A DNA stretch of 24,599 nucleotides from a virus. Shown here in pieces: positions 7,027-14,230 of the stretch (positions within the stretch are counted from its first letter, which is position 1; each line of letters opens with the position of its first letter). Below the pieces are notes generated by a model that worked only from the letters and a program-made list of their open reading frames with translations, searched no databases and was not told where the DNA came from. The DNA is taken from the IMG/VR virus record IMGVR_UViG_3300026186_000008, positions 1 to 24,599 of that record; one strand, written 5' to 3'. The position numbers and the translations under genes were made by a program.

Positions 7027-7202
7027 AAATTAAAGAAATAGTAGCCGAAAAGAAAGAATGGGTTAAGAGGTACAATGATCATCCTTATGATTATTGGAAA
7101 TATAGATGGGATTACTTATGTAGAAGATTGAATCAATATGTAGATATGGAACGTCAATTGCGCAATCGAGAATATTATCCAAGGAAAGAAAATGACGATT
7201 AA
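6999..7202 (+). CDS. Basic aromatic-rich protein, 67 aa
   Basis: A 67-residue ORF. I take ATG 6999 as the start, with AAGGA 12 nt upstream; the frame stays open upstream only to TTG 6960, which has no SD. The protein is basic and rich in Tyr, Trp and Arg (YDYWKYRWDYLCRRLNQY) and looks helical. It overlaps the preceding 44-aa ORF and the following 35-aa ORF, a sign of coupled translation. No known motif. Confidence 0.6.
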   Translation: MVYTRHKLVKIKEIVAEKKEWVKRYNDHPYDYWKYRWDYLCRRLNQYVDMERQLRNREYYPRKENDD

Positions 7203-7299
7203 AGAAATGCTAATGGCAGGTCAGAGATTTGAAAAAACTTTATTTGATAAATATTGCTTCAGGTACGAAATGGATGAAATTAGCCTTGACAAAGGCTAG
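7192..7299 (+). CDS. Small hypothetical protein, 35 aa
   Basis: A 35-residue ORF, starting MTIKEMLMAGQRFEKTLFD, with AAGGAAAG just upstream of ATG 7192 and an 11-nt overlap with the previous gene. Its last codons and its stop (TAG 7297-7299) are formed by the -35/dyad part of promoter P1, so coding and control sequence share the same bases. Small size limits confidence. Confidence 0.4.
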   Translation: MTIKEMLMAGQRFEKTLFDKYCFRYEMDEISLDKG

Positions 7300-7315
7300 C
7301 TGAATATGGTATAAT
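7281..7315 (+). promoter_or_regulatory. Promoter P1 with operator-like dyad
   Basis: Consensus -35 TTGACA (7286-7291), an 18-nt spacer and -10 TATAAT (7310-7315) preceded by TGG, an extended -10. A perfect 7-4-7 dyad TAGCCTTGACAAAGGCTA (7281-7298) covers the -35. Near-identical copies occur at 15532 and 19699. It is a host-RNA-polymerase type promoter, expected to start near 7322, only about 6 nt before the next ATG (7328), and it leads the ligase/ThyX module. Confidence 0.85.
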
Positions 7316-7327
7316 ATAGGTGTTATT

Positions 7328-7591
7328 ATGAAAAAGATTAAACGCAAGAAGATGATTAAGCAGTTGACCGACAAGCATTATGATTATATTGATCGTGAAA
7401 GCCAGATTAAATATATAATAAATAAGTATTATGAAAATATGGCTAAAAAAGATCTAGCTAAATGCTACAAAGAAAACATTGGGCCAATGCATTGGCCTGA
7501 TATATTTGTAATCCATAAAGGTAGGTACGTTGAATTTATGGTTAATCCAGAGAAAGAAAGAGAAAATCCAAATCAGCTTAAGCTGTTTTAA
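7328..7591 (+). CDS. Basic protein at head of P1 operon, 87 aa
   Basis: An 87-residue ORF beginning MKKIKRKKMIKQLTDKHYDY, basic at the N-terminus and mixed later, with one Trp-Pro-Asp segment (GPMHWPDIFVIHKGRYVEF) that looks like a folded beta region. No SD is seen; the predicted start of P1 transcription lies about 6 nt upstream, so the mRNA would be almost leaderless. It is the first gene of the P1 unit. I do not recognise the family. Confidence 0.6.
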   Translation: MKKIKRKKMIKQLTDKHYDYIDRESQIKYIINKYYENMAKKDLAKCYKENIGPMHWPDIFVIHKGRYVEFMVNPEKERENPNQLKLF

Positions 7592-7596
7592 GCAAA

Positions 7597-7710
7597 ATGA
7601 AAAAGTTTGTTTGGTCAGGTGTTTATATATTTTTAAGTTTATTTATTTTGGTATTTGTTGTAGTACCAATAGCATTTATAGTGGGGATTTTATTATGGCT
7701 GATAGTGTAG
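7597..7710 (+). CDS. Single-span membrane peptide, 37 aa
   Basis: A 37-residue ORF that is almost all hydrophobic: after MKKFVWSG a long helix (VYIFLSLFILVFVVVPIAF and on) leads to the C-terminus. It starts 5 nt after the previous stop without a clear SD and overlaps the next gene by 16 nt. Predicted to be an inner-membrane peptide. Its coding status rests on packing and hydrophobicity. Confidence 0.45.
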   Translation: MKKFVWSGVYIFLSLFILVFVVVPIAFIVGILLWLIV

Positions 7711-7880
7711 ACATAACTAATCGAGTATACGTAGAACTTTTGGAGAAAAGAATTGTTAAATATGGAGCTCGGGTTGATGAATTAGAAAAAGAAAATAAAT
7801 CATTAAAGCAGGAAATTGAAGTTATTAATCATAATCATGATTTGACAGTAAAATGGATTAAAGGAGAACTCTGTAATTGA
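7695..7880 (+). CDS. Short coiled-coil protein, 61 aa
   Basis: A 61-residue ORF from ATG 7695, with GGGGA about 8 nt upstream. The frame is open further upstream, but that stretch overlaps the 7328 gene and reads like noise (rich in Cys, Phe and Ile), so I reject the longer form. Residues about 15-50 form a coiled coil (ELLEKRIVKYGARVDELEKE). Its TGA overlaps the TTG start of DNA ligase (TTGA), so the two are probably translationally coupled. Confidence 0.6.
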   Translation: MADSVDITNRVYVELLEKRIVKYGARVDELEKENKSLKQEIEVINHNHDLTVKWIKGELCN

Positions 7881-9058
7881 AGGAAAAGAAATTCCCTACT
7901 TTATATAAAGTAGATATTAAGGGAAAGATCAGGCATTGGACAGTGGCTACAAAGGGTGCATCTTTTTATACTGAGGCTGGAATGGTAGGCGATGAATATA
8001 AAGTGATGAAATCCAAAGCTACAAAAACAGTAGAAAAAAATGTAGACAAGAAAAATTATGTTTCAGCTGAAGATCAGGCTGAAGAAGAAGCCATGAGAAA
8101 ATGGATAGCTAGAAAAACCGAAGGATTTTATGGCACTATTGAAGAAGCAGTAAAGGCAAATAATAAAAAACCACATTTTGCTCCAATGTTAGCTGAAAAG
8201 TATACTGAAAAATTAGTTAAAGATAATTTTCCTTTGATGGTACAGCCTAAATTGGATGGGATAAGATGTATTGTACAAAAAGAAAATGATAAGCTTATAG
8301 CACGTTCCCGCAATGGTAAAGAATTTGATACACTAAAATTGATTTTAGATGATTTGATTCCATTGTTTGATAAATATCCTAATTTGATATTAGATGGTGA
8401 ATTGTACAATCATGACTACAAAGATGATTTCAATAAAATCATATCACTAGTCAGAAAGAAAAAGCCTGCTAATATGAGCAAAGCTTGGATGGATATATTA
8501 GAAGAAACCAAGGAGAAAATTCTATATTGGGTATATGATGTACCACAGGTAAATGGCCCTGAAGATATGGATATTCCTTATTATGAAAGAACTGCTGAAT
8601 TTATATATAAACTTAAAGAAACAGAACTATGGCCTGATTGTGTCCGTCAGATTCAGACATGGTGGTGTGGGAAACCTGATATGATATCTCAGTTGTATAA
8701 TACTCATGTCAGTCATGGATACGAAGGTTCAATGATTCGCCTAAATAAAGGATATGAATCTAAACGATCAAAATCGTTGCTTAAGTATAAAGAATTTTTA
8801 GATGCTGAATATTTAGTTATTGATATAGATGAAGGCAGTGGCAATCGTACTGGTACTGCCAAACATTTAGTATGTAAGGATGAAGAAACTGGTAAAATTT
8901 TCAATAGTAATATTAAAGGTAATTTTAAGTGGTATAAAGAATTACTTAATAATAAATATGATTATATAGGCAAAATGGTTACGGTGCAATTTTCAAATTT
9001 GACACCAGATGGTATACCAAGATTTCCATTTGCTACTACTTTTAGGGATTATGAATAG
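7877..9058 (+). CDS. ATP-dependent DNA ligase with WGR-like N-terminus
   Basis: A 393-residue ATP-dependent DNA ligase that seals nicks during phage replication. Nucleotidyltransferase motifs: motif I KLDGIR with the AMP-accepting Lys125; motif III LDGELYN (Glu175); motif IV EGSMIR (Glu283); motif V LLKYK (Lys303, Lys305). The C-terminal ~80 residues look like the OB fold. Residues 1-80 (LYKVDIKGKIRHWTV...) resemble a WGR domain, which in other proteins binds nicked DNA ends. I chose TTG 7877 because AAGGAG lies upstream, the stop-start overlap TTGA couples it to the previous gene, and the next Met would cut the WGR-like part. It is followed with 1-nt overlap by ThyX. Confidence 0.93.
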   Translation: MKEKKFPTLYKVDIKGKIRHWTVATKGASFYTEAGMVGDEYKVMKSKATKTVEKNVDKKNYVSAEDQAEEEAMRKWIARKTEGFYGTIEEAVKANNKKPHFAPMLAEKYTEKLVKDNFPLMVQPKLDGIRCIVQKENDKLIARSRNGKEFDTLKLILDDLIPLFDKYPNLILDGELYNHDYKDDFNKIISLVRKKKPANMSKAWMDILEETKEKILYWVYDVPQVNGPEDMDIPYYERTAEFIYKLKETELWPDCVRQIQTWWCGKPDMISQLYNTHVSHGYEGSMIRLNKGYESKRSKSLLKYKEFLDAEYLVIDIDEGSGNRTGTAKHLVCKDEETGKIFNSNIKGNFKWYKELLNNKYDYIGKMVTVQFSNLTPDGIPRFPFATTFRDYE

Positions 9059-9708
9059 TGGATGTAACATTAATTGATAAAATGGGCACTGATCTAACAG
9101 TGGTCAATGCTGCGAGGGTGAGTTTTGGTAAAAAGAAAACTAAATTTAGTAAACAAGATGAAAAGCTTATTAAGTATCTTGCTGGGCATAATCATTGGAC
9201 TCCTTTTGGCCACTGTAACTTACAATTTCATATAGTAGCTCCGATTTTTGTGGCCAGGCAACTGGTAAAACATCAGGTGGGCTTGGTATGGAATGAAATT
9301 TCTAGGAGATATGTTGATAGTGAACCAGAATTTTATCATCCAGAAGAATGGCGATTGTCAGCTGAGAATAAAAAGCAAGGTAGCAGTGATGAAATATGGG
9401 AAAGTTCAGATGAATATAATATATTGAATGATCCTTCTGTTGGTCATCAATATATATGCAATTCAGCCAAGAAGCAGTATAATTATTTGATTAAAGAATT
9501 GAATATTTGTCCAGAGCAGGCTCGGATGGTATTACCACAAAGCATGATGACAGAGTGGTATTGGTCAGGCACATTGATGGCATTTGCCAGAGTTTGTGGA
9601 CTGAGGTGTAAACCAGATGCACAAAAGGAAACTAGGATTGTAGCAGATAAAATTGATGCTATAGGTAAAGAAGAATTTCCTGTTTCTTGGAGTGCATTAA
9701 GAGAATGA
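9058..9708 (+). CDS. thyX: Flavin-dependent thymidylate synthase ThyX
   Basis: A 216-residue ThyX homologue, making dTMP from dUMP with FAD, NADPH and methylene-tetrahydrofolate. The opening VTLIDKMGTDLTVVNAARVSF is typical, as is WTPFGHCNLQF. The signature region is ARQLVKHQVGLVWNEISRRY (residues 66-85): it keeps the NE-x-SRRY half, but the usual RHRxxS half reads KHQVGLVW, so it belongs to a divergent, phage-like branch. The start is GTG 9058, overlapping the ligase stop (TAG/GTG) by 1 nt; starting at Met9 would remove conserved residues. It supplies nucleotides for phage DNA synthesis within the P1 operon. Confidence 0.9.
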   Translation: MDVTLIDKMGTDLTVVNAARVSFGKKKTKFSKQDEKLIKYLAGHNHWTPFGHCNLQFHIVAPIFVARQLVKHQVGLVWNEISRRYVDSEPEFYHPEEWRLSAENKKQGSSDEIWESSDEYNILNDPSVGHQYICNSAKKQYNYLIKELNICPEQARMVLPQSMMTEWYWSGTLMAFARVCGLRCKPDAQKETRIVADKIDAIGKEEFPVSWSALRE

Positions 9709-9714
9709 TAAATA
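9707..9714 (+). promoter_or_regulatory. Candidate T4-type late promoter
   Basis: GATAAATA lies at the end of thyX, about 24 nt before the first adhesin gene. T4-like late promoters have TATAAATA or close variants as the sole element, read by sigma gp55 with gp33 and the sliding clamp. Placement before virion genes and the presence of gp33 in this window support it; in AT-rich DNA one 8-mer is weak evidence. Confidence 0.4.
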
Positions 9715-9737
9715 ATAGTATAAAGGAAAGATAAAAT

Positions 9738-10964
9738 ATGGCTGTATATAGTGGCCCGAATATTATTACAGATGGATTAGTGTTATCTTTAGATAAGTAC
9801 AATGAAGAAAGTTATCAAGGTGAGCCGTCTACTAACCTTGTATATTATACTGGTTTGGATGCTGGTTGGGCAAAAGATTATAATACGAATATTGTGTGGA
9901 ATGATATTGACCCACCAGATGGAATAGATTCTCCTGTTGTAGGGTTTAATGATGTAGGATATCCATCTAGTCAAAATGGATCTGGTTATTGGTACTCATA
10001 TGGTGACTATTGTCCGCAAGGCCAAAGTATACAATATTCCATTTCATTGTATGTTAAAACAAATGTTACTAGTAATGTAAGTGTGAATAGTTATACTGCT
10101 GATAATACTGAGGCAGGGGATGGGGTATCGAGATATTGGAGTAATTCTCTAACTGTAACAGCGAGTGATGGATGGAAGCGTTTAGAATGGAATTTTACAA
10201 GTGCGAGTGCTGCACAATCAGACAGTTTAAGTTTTCATTGGTTAGGAATGACGGGAAAATTATGGTTATGCGCCCCACAAATGGAAGCAAATCCACATGC
10301 CACAAAATACATAAAATCTAATGATAATGGTACTACCACCACTCGTAGTGCCACTGATGGCTGGCGTGATTTAAGTGGGAATAACAATCATGCAGATTTG
10401 ACATCTTTAACATATAGTGCAACAAAAGTTCCAGGCACACTTGTCAATGATTTTAGTTTTAATGGTAGCAGTAATGGTAATGAAATAACTGTACCTAGTT
10501 CAAGCAGCGTAGAACTTACTTCAGAATTAACAGCCGAAGTATGGATGAATTGGGAAAGTGGAGCTGGAAGGTTGTTTCAAAAAGATTCATATTCTAATTC
10601 AGCAAATAGATTATGGGAAATGGGTATTTATGACAGTAAGTTTAGAATGGAAATGTGGCCTAGTAATGGTATAGGAACAACGCAATCTTCACCTAATACA
10701 CTTACTGCGAATATATGGTATCATCTTCTTATGACGTTTGATGGTATTAACATTAAAATGTATGAAAATAGTGCTCTTGTCAAGACAATATCTTTTTCAG
10801 GGGATATTCGCAGTACTAGTAGAGATATAACTATTGGCGGATCTTGGGGCCCATCTGAATATCATGATGGTTTAATATCTAGTGTAAAGCTTTATAATAG
10901 AGCATTATCAGCAGCTGAAGTACTACAAAATTATAACGCACACAAGGGAAGGTACGGACTATAA
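9738..10964 (+). CDS. LamG-domain adhesin/tail fibre protein
   Basis: A 408-residue protein of the paired-adhesin type seen in aquatic T4-like phages. It begins MAVYSGPNIITDGLVLSLD, a common opening of this group. Residues about 30-200 look like a carbohydrate-binding jelly roll. After a DLSGNNNHADL segment, residues about 240-400 form a concanavalin/LamG domain (ELTAEVWMNW, DITIGGSWG). It ends with YNRALSAAEVLQNYNAHKGRYGL-type sequence, shared with the next gene. SD AAAGGAAAG precedes ATG 9738. It is probably exposed on the virion and binds host surface glycans. The late-promoter candidate lies directly upstream. Confidence 0.75.
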   Translation: MAVYSGPNIITDGLVLSLDKYNEESYQGEPSTNLVYYTGLDAGWAKDYNTNIVWNDIDPPDGIDSPVVGFNDVGYPSSQNGSGYWYSYGDYCPQGQSIQYSISLYVKTNVTSNVSVNSYTADNTEAGDGVSRYWSNSLTVTASDGWKRLEWNFTSASAAQSDSLSFHWLGMTGKLWLCAPQMEANPHATKYIKSNDNGTTTTRSATDGWRDLSGNNNHADLTSLTYSATKVPGTLVNDFSFNGSSNGNEITVPSSSSVELTSELTAEVWMNWESGAGRLFQKDSYSNSANRLWEMGIYDSKFRMEMWPSNGIGTTQSSPNTLTANIWYHLLMTFDGINIKMYENSALVKTISFSGDIRSTSRDITIGGSWGPSEYHDGLISSVKLYNRALSAAEVLQNYNAHKGRYGL

Positions 10965-12580
10965 TGGCAACTATATGGGGCCCGAATATTGTTACTGATA
11001 ATTTAAAGCTCTATGTAGATGCAGCTAATAAGGAAAGCTATCCTCAAACTGGTACTACTTGGACTGATTTGAGTGGTGAAGGTAATGATGGAACAATTTC
11101 TGGTGCAACCCTTAGCAGTGAAAATACTAAAAATTCTGTTACTGGTGGTACAATAACTAATGATGGAGAATACATAATTCATACTTTTACCAGCACTGGC
11201 TCTACAAATTTTGTCACTGATGTCGCTTTAACTGCTGATGTTTTAATTGTTGGTGGTGGTGGAAGTGGTGGATACGCCCTTGGCGGAGGCGGAGGTGGGG
11301 GTGGTGTTGTGCATTTGCAAGGATTATCTGTTGCTGCTGGAACTCATTCAATGGTTGTTGGGGCTGGTGGTACTGGTGGATCATCTCATAGTGATGGTTC
11401 AAATTCTGCTGCATTTAGTTCTACAGCTTATGGTGGTGGTTCGGGGGGTCAATATCCAACTGATTCTGGCAATGGTGGTGGTAGTGGCGGAGGTGCTGGT
11501 TCTAATGACACTCAGCTGAGTTATGGCGGTACATCTACTAAAGGTGCATTGGGTGGTAATCCAGGCACAACGTATGGTAATGACGGTGGGGATCAAACAG
11601 CTACACGATCAGGCAGTCCAACATCTGCACGTGGTGGTGGTGGTGCAGGAGCTGCTGGTGCTGATGAAAATAGTAATAATACGGATGGTGGTGAAGGTGG
11701 AGCAGGTATTCAAATCAATATAGATGGAAATAATTATTATTGGGCTGCTGGTGGTGGTGGGTCAGGATACACTGGTTATTATGGTGGTGACGGCGGATTA
11801 GGTGGCGGTGGTGGTGCTTCAAACAACGCAGGTGGTGGTGAAACACCCGCTACTGGTGGTGGTGATGGTGGAACAGGTGGGATTAATAATGGTGCCGCTT
11901 TTTCAAGTTATGCAGGTGGTGCAGGCGGTGCGAATACTGGAAGTGGTGGCGGTGGTGGTTCTTGGAATACTGGAAGTGGTGGTGCTGGTGGTTCAGGAAT
12001 AGTCATAGTAAGGTATCACAGAAGTTTCGCCCCTAGAAGATTTTATTTTGGATTTGATAGAACCACTCCTGATTATATTGCTTTTCCTAATACACTGACA
12101 CATGGAAGTGATGGAACTATTGAAGTTTGGTTTAAAACTTCATACACAGGTAGTCTGACTTCTTATCTGTTGGGCCATCAAAACTCAACAGGTGGTACTA
12201 GTGATTTTGCAATTTTTCTGGAGCCTAGTGGTACGAGAAGAATGGGTGTTTGGGCAAGAACTCCTGCGCCCACAAGTTATTATCTTTATACAACTGGAGC
12301 TATGAATGATGGCGTTTGGCGCCAAATGGTTGTAACTTGGGGAAGTGTATCTTATGATTTGTATATTAATGGGGCTGTGATGGCCACTAACAGCTGGACA
12401 GGTTGGGGTATTGCAATAAATGGCCATTGGGCATTAGGTACAATACACGGTTCTAGCGCGGCCTCTGCGTCTTATTCTTGGGATGGTGATATTGCTGGAG
12501 CTAAAATTTATACTAGAGGATTGACACCGGCAGAAATATTACAAAATTTCAATGCACATAAGGGAAGGTACGGACTTTAA
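10964..12580 (+). CDS. LamG adhesin with poly-glycine domain
   Basis: A 538-residue paralogue of the preceding gene, starting in TAATG (1-nt overlap). Order: opening IWGPNIVTDNLKLYVDAANK and TWTDLSGEGNDGTISGA; an entry strand EYIIHTFTSTGS; a long glycine-rich region (about residues 90-350, VLIVGGGGSGGY to SGIVIVRYH); then a LamG domain (TIEVWFKTSY) and the same C-terminal AEILQNFNAHKGRYGL. Glycine-rich segments of this form in T-even gp38-type adhesins fold into packed polyglycine-II helices that carry the receptor-binding loops. The region therefore probably sets host specificity, with fast change in the loops between Gly runs. GGT codons dominate, making the DNA locally repetitive. Confidence 0.8.
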   Translation: MATIWGPNIVTDNLKLYVDAANKESYPQTGTTWTDLSGEGNDGTISGATLSSENTKNSVTGGTITNDGEYIIHTFTSTGSTNFVTDVALTADVLIVGGGGSGGYALGGGGGGGGVVHLQGLSVAAGTHSMVVGAGGTGGSSHSDGSNSAAFSSTAYGGGSGGQYPTDSGNGGGSGGGAGSNDTQLSYGGTSTKGALGGNPGTTYGNDGGDQTATRSGSPTSARGGGGAGAAGADENSNNTDGGEGGAGIQINIDGNNYYWAAGGGGSGYTGYYGGDGGLGGGGGASNNAGGGETPATGGGDGGTGGINNGAAFSSYAGGAGGANTGSGGGGGSWNTGSGGAGGSGIVIVRYHRSFAPRRFYFGFDRTTPDYIAFPNTLTHGSDGTIEVWFKTSYTGSLTSYLLGHQNSTGGTSDFAIFLEPSGTRRMGVWARTPAPTSYYLYTTGAMNDGVWRQMVVTWGSVSYDLYINGAVMATNSWTGWGIAINGHWALGTIHGSSAASASYSWDGDIAGAKIYTRGLTPAEILQNFNAHKGRYGL

Positions 12581-12585
12581 TCACA

Positions 12586-12849
12586 TTGTTAAATGATAAT
12601 GTTAGGCACCATTCAAACTATGTTAGTAGTCAGCAAGTTATACATAAATGTTTAATAACATATCAAGGAATTTTTAGGAATATGCCTTTTGGTTGGTATG
12701 TTCAGAATGTATATGATAGTGTTAATAGAAAAGGATATAATGTTTCTTTAGAAGAAGTAGTCAAAACAGTACATCATTTTTTAAAAGATGATATTAATAT
12801 ATGCCCTCATTGCTATGATGGCACACTTAAAGGAGAAAAAAAGAAATGA
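12586..12849 (+). CDS. Small protein with CPHC motif, 87 aa
   Basis: An 87-residue ORF that opens at TTG 12586; no clear SD is present and an internal ATG (MPFGWYVQNVY) is possible, but the upstream residues (HHSNYVSSQQVIHKCLITY) look coding. It is rich in His and aromatic residues and ends with NICPHCYDGTLKGEKKK, where CPHC may bind zinc with upstream His. The stop overlaps the next ATG by 4 nt. Function unknown. Confidence 0.55.
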   Translation: MLNDNVRHHSNYVSSQQVIHKCLITYQGIFRNMPFGWYVQNVYDSVNRKGYNVSLEEVVKTVHHFLKDDINICPHCYDGTLKGEKKK

Positions 12850-13091
12850 AACTATTTTCAATCGGGGATGATGATCCTCTGCCTGAATATAAGATATGCC
12901 ATGAAAAAATTGGGTCAGGTAGAAAATTGTGGACTATCAGAGAAAATAAAGGCGAGAAGAAATTAGTGACAGCTATGGGAAGTAAAAAAGAAGCTTCGCA
13001 GTGGATAGACGTTTGTAAGTGTCGAGTAGAGTATAGTGAAGAAGGTGCCATATGGCACCGCAGAGAAATGGGTAGACGTTTTAGGACATAG
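12846..13091 (+). CDS. Hypothetical protein, 81 aa
   Basis: An 81-residue ORF starting MKLFSIGDDDPLPEYKICHE, overlapping the previous stop by 4 nt, with AAAGGAG about 10 nt upstream. The pattern WTIRENKGEKKLVTAMGSKKEASQWID suggests a small alpha/beta fold. It has three Cys but no clear metal motif. Its 3' end overlaps an open frame at 13036 that I do not use as a start. Function unknown. Confidence 0.6.
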   Translation: MKLFSIGDDDPLPEYKICHEKIGSGRKLWTIRENKGEKKLVTAMGSKKEASQWIDVCKCRVEYSEEGAIWHRREMGRRFRT

Positions 13092-13104
13092 AAAGGGTAA
13101 AATT

Positions 13105-13425
13105 ATGGCAAGATTGGGTTTGAAGAAGAAATTAGGATTGGGAAATTTAGTAGATAATATTATTGAAAAAATTATGGCTCAGTTTTTAGATGAAGGCAGT
13201 GAACTGATTGAGATGATTATCGACAAAATCAAAGAAAGTAATTTGGTTGATGATATTATTGAAGAAGTAACTGAAGCTGTTATTGAAGAAATTGTTGAAG
13301 CATTAACAGGCAGAGATGTTGATATAGAATTGGGCGATGATGATGACGATGAAGAAGAAGAACGAGTATTGGATATGAATATTAAAACAGAAGATTTGGA
13401 TGATACAGAATTTGGAATAGAATAA
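13105..13425 (+). CDS. Amphipathic helix protein with acidic tail, 106 aa
   Basis: A 106-residue protein from ATG 13105, with AAAGGG 7 nt upstream; a longer form from 13036 would overlap the previous gene by 55 nt and lacks an SD. After a basic start MARLGLKKKLGLG come repeated amphipathic helices of the form LVDNIIEKIM...LVDDIIEEVTEAVIEEIVEAL, then a poly-Asp/Glu tail (DDDDDEEEE). The internal repeat NLVD-x-IIE suggests duplication of a helix. It may associate with membranes or basic partners. Function unknown. Confidence 0.6.
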   Translation: MARLGLKKKLGLGNLVDNIIEKIMAQFLDEGSELIEMIIDKIKESNLVDDIIEEVTEAVIEEIVEALTGRDVDIELGDDDDDEEEERVLDMNIKTEDLDDTEFGIE

Positions 13426-13685
13426 TGCCTACGTATGATTATAAATGCAAAAAATGTGGTGAATTATATTTAGATCAGACGTTACCTATTGCTAAAAGGC
13501 TAGAACCAACTGAATTAGAATGTAGTGTATGTGATGAAAAAGCAATTATATTAATGATTGGAAAGCCTGGTATGGGTGATAGTGTCAGGCTAGGTATCAA
13601 ACGTCCGCAGTCTGATGTAATTGATAAGATGAAAGATATTAACAGTAATATGCCTGGCAGTGATATGAAGTCGAGGTATTTTTAG
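13425..13685 (+). CDS. FmdB-like zinc-ribbon protein
   Basis: An 86-residue protein beginning MPTYDYKCKKCGELY, with CKKC and later CSVC forming a four-Cys zinc ribbon as in FmdB-type regulatory proteins (MPTYEYRC..CG). The C-terminal half (SDVIDKMKDINSNMPGSDMKSRYF) is not part of the usual ribbon. The ATG overlaps the previous stop (TAATG). A nucleic-acid-binding or regulatory role is inferred from the fold; the family's biochemistry is poorly known. Confidence 0.75.
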   Translation: MPTYDYKCKKCGELYLDQTLPIAKRLEPTELECSVCDEKAIILMIGKPGMGDSVRLGIKRPQSDVIDKMKDINSNMPGSDMKSRYF

Positions 13686-13693
13686 GAGGAATT

Positions 13694-14230
13694 ATGGCCA
13701 ATTTGACATTTGATGAAATTATAGAAGTTGTTTTAGATCATGAAGGTGGGTACGTTGATGATCCAGCCGATAGGGGTGGTGCCACTAATTGGGGCGTGAC
13801 GCAAAAGGTCTATGAAAATCATGTAGGGTATGAATGTGATAAAAATGAAATAAAAGAAATGTCAGAAGAAATGGCAAAAGAAATTTATTTTGAAAAATAT
13901 TGGAAACCTAGTAGATCTGAAAAGTTACCTGAAGAAATTCGTGAAACTTATTTTGACATGGTAGTCAATCATGGTCAGGGTGGTGCAGTTAAGATCTTGC
14001 AACAGGCATGTAACAATAAGCGTAAACCAGAGAATCAAATCGCAGTTGATGGTGGCATTGGCCCTAATACAATCAAAGCTGCAGCTAATCTTAAAGATTG
14101 GGAATTGAAAGTAGAACGTTCTGGATTTTATTGGAACTTGGTTTTTGATGGTGCTAAATACACTAAAAGAACTAGTCAAGTTAAATTTATTCGGGGTTGG
14201 ATTAGGAGATGTTTTAATTTAGATGTTTAA
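13694..14230 (+). CDS. GH108-type endolysin
   Basis: A 178-residue lysozyme-like enzyme of glycoside hydrolase family 108, cleaving peptidoglycan at lysis. The diagnostic N-terminal motif DHEGGYVDDPADRGGATNWGVT is present with catalytic Glu17, and a YFEKYWKP segment and DGGIGPNTIKAA (substrate-binding region typical of the family) follow. An excellent SD, AGGAGG, lies before ATG 13694. There is no signal peptide, so release through a holin is expected; the candidate holin is two genes downstream. It overlaps the exonuclease gene by 8 nt. Confidence 0.9.
   Translation: MANLTFDEIIEVVLDHEGGYVDDPADRGGATNWGVTQKVYENHVGYECDKNEIKEMSEEMAKEIYFEKYWKPSRSEKLPEEIRETYFDMVVNHGQGGAVKILQQACNNKRKPENQIAVDGGIGPNTIKAAANLKDWELKVERSGFYWNLVFDGAKYTKRTSQVKFIRGWIRRCFNLDV

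Noticed and set aside
7530-7694. N-terminal extension of the 61-aa coiled-coil protein
   Set aside because: Overlaps two genes and has Cys/Phe/Ile-rich sequence; ATG 7695 has its own SD.
11214-11596. Minus-strand ORFs rich in His/Gln/Thr opposite the glycine domain
   Set aside because: Complement of GGT/GGC runs; no start signals and low-complexity composition.
11247-12002. Several plus-frame ORFs (e.g. 11247-11519, 11523-11723, 11802-12002)
   Set aside because: Shadows of the GGT-rich glycine repeats; they read as poly-Val/Leu without SD.
13036-13104. Upstream extension of the amphipathic helix protein
   Set aside because: Would overlap the previous gene by 55 nt with no SD, while ATG 13105 has AAAGGG at a good distance.
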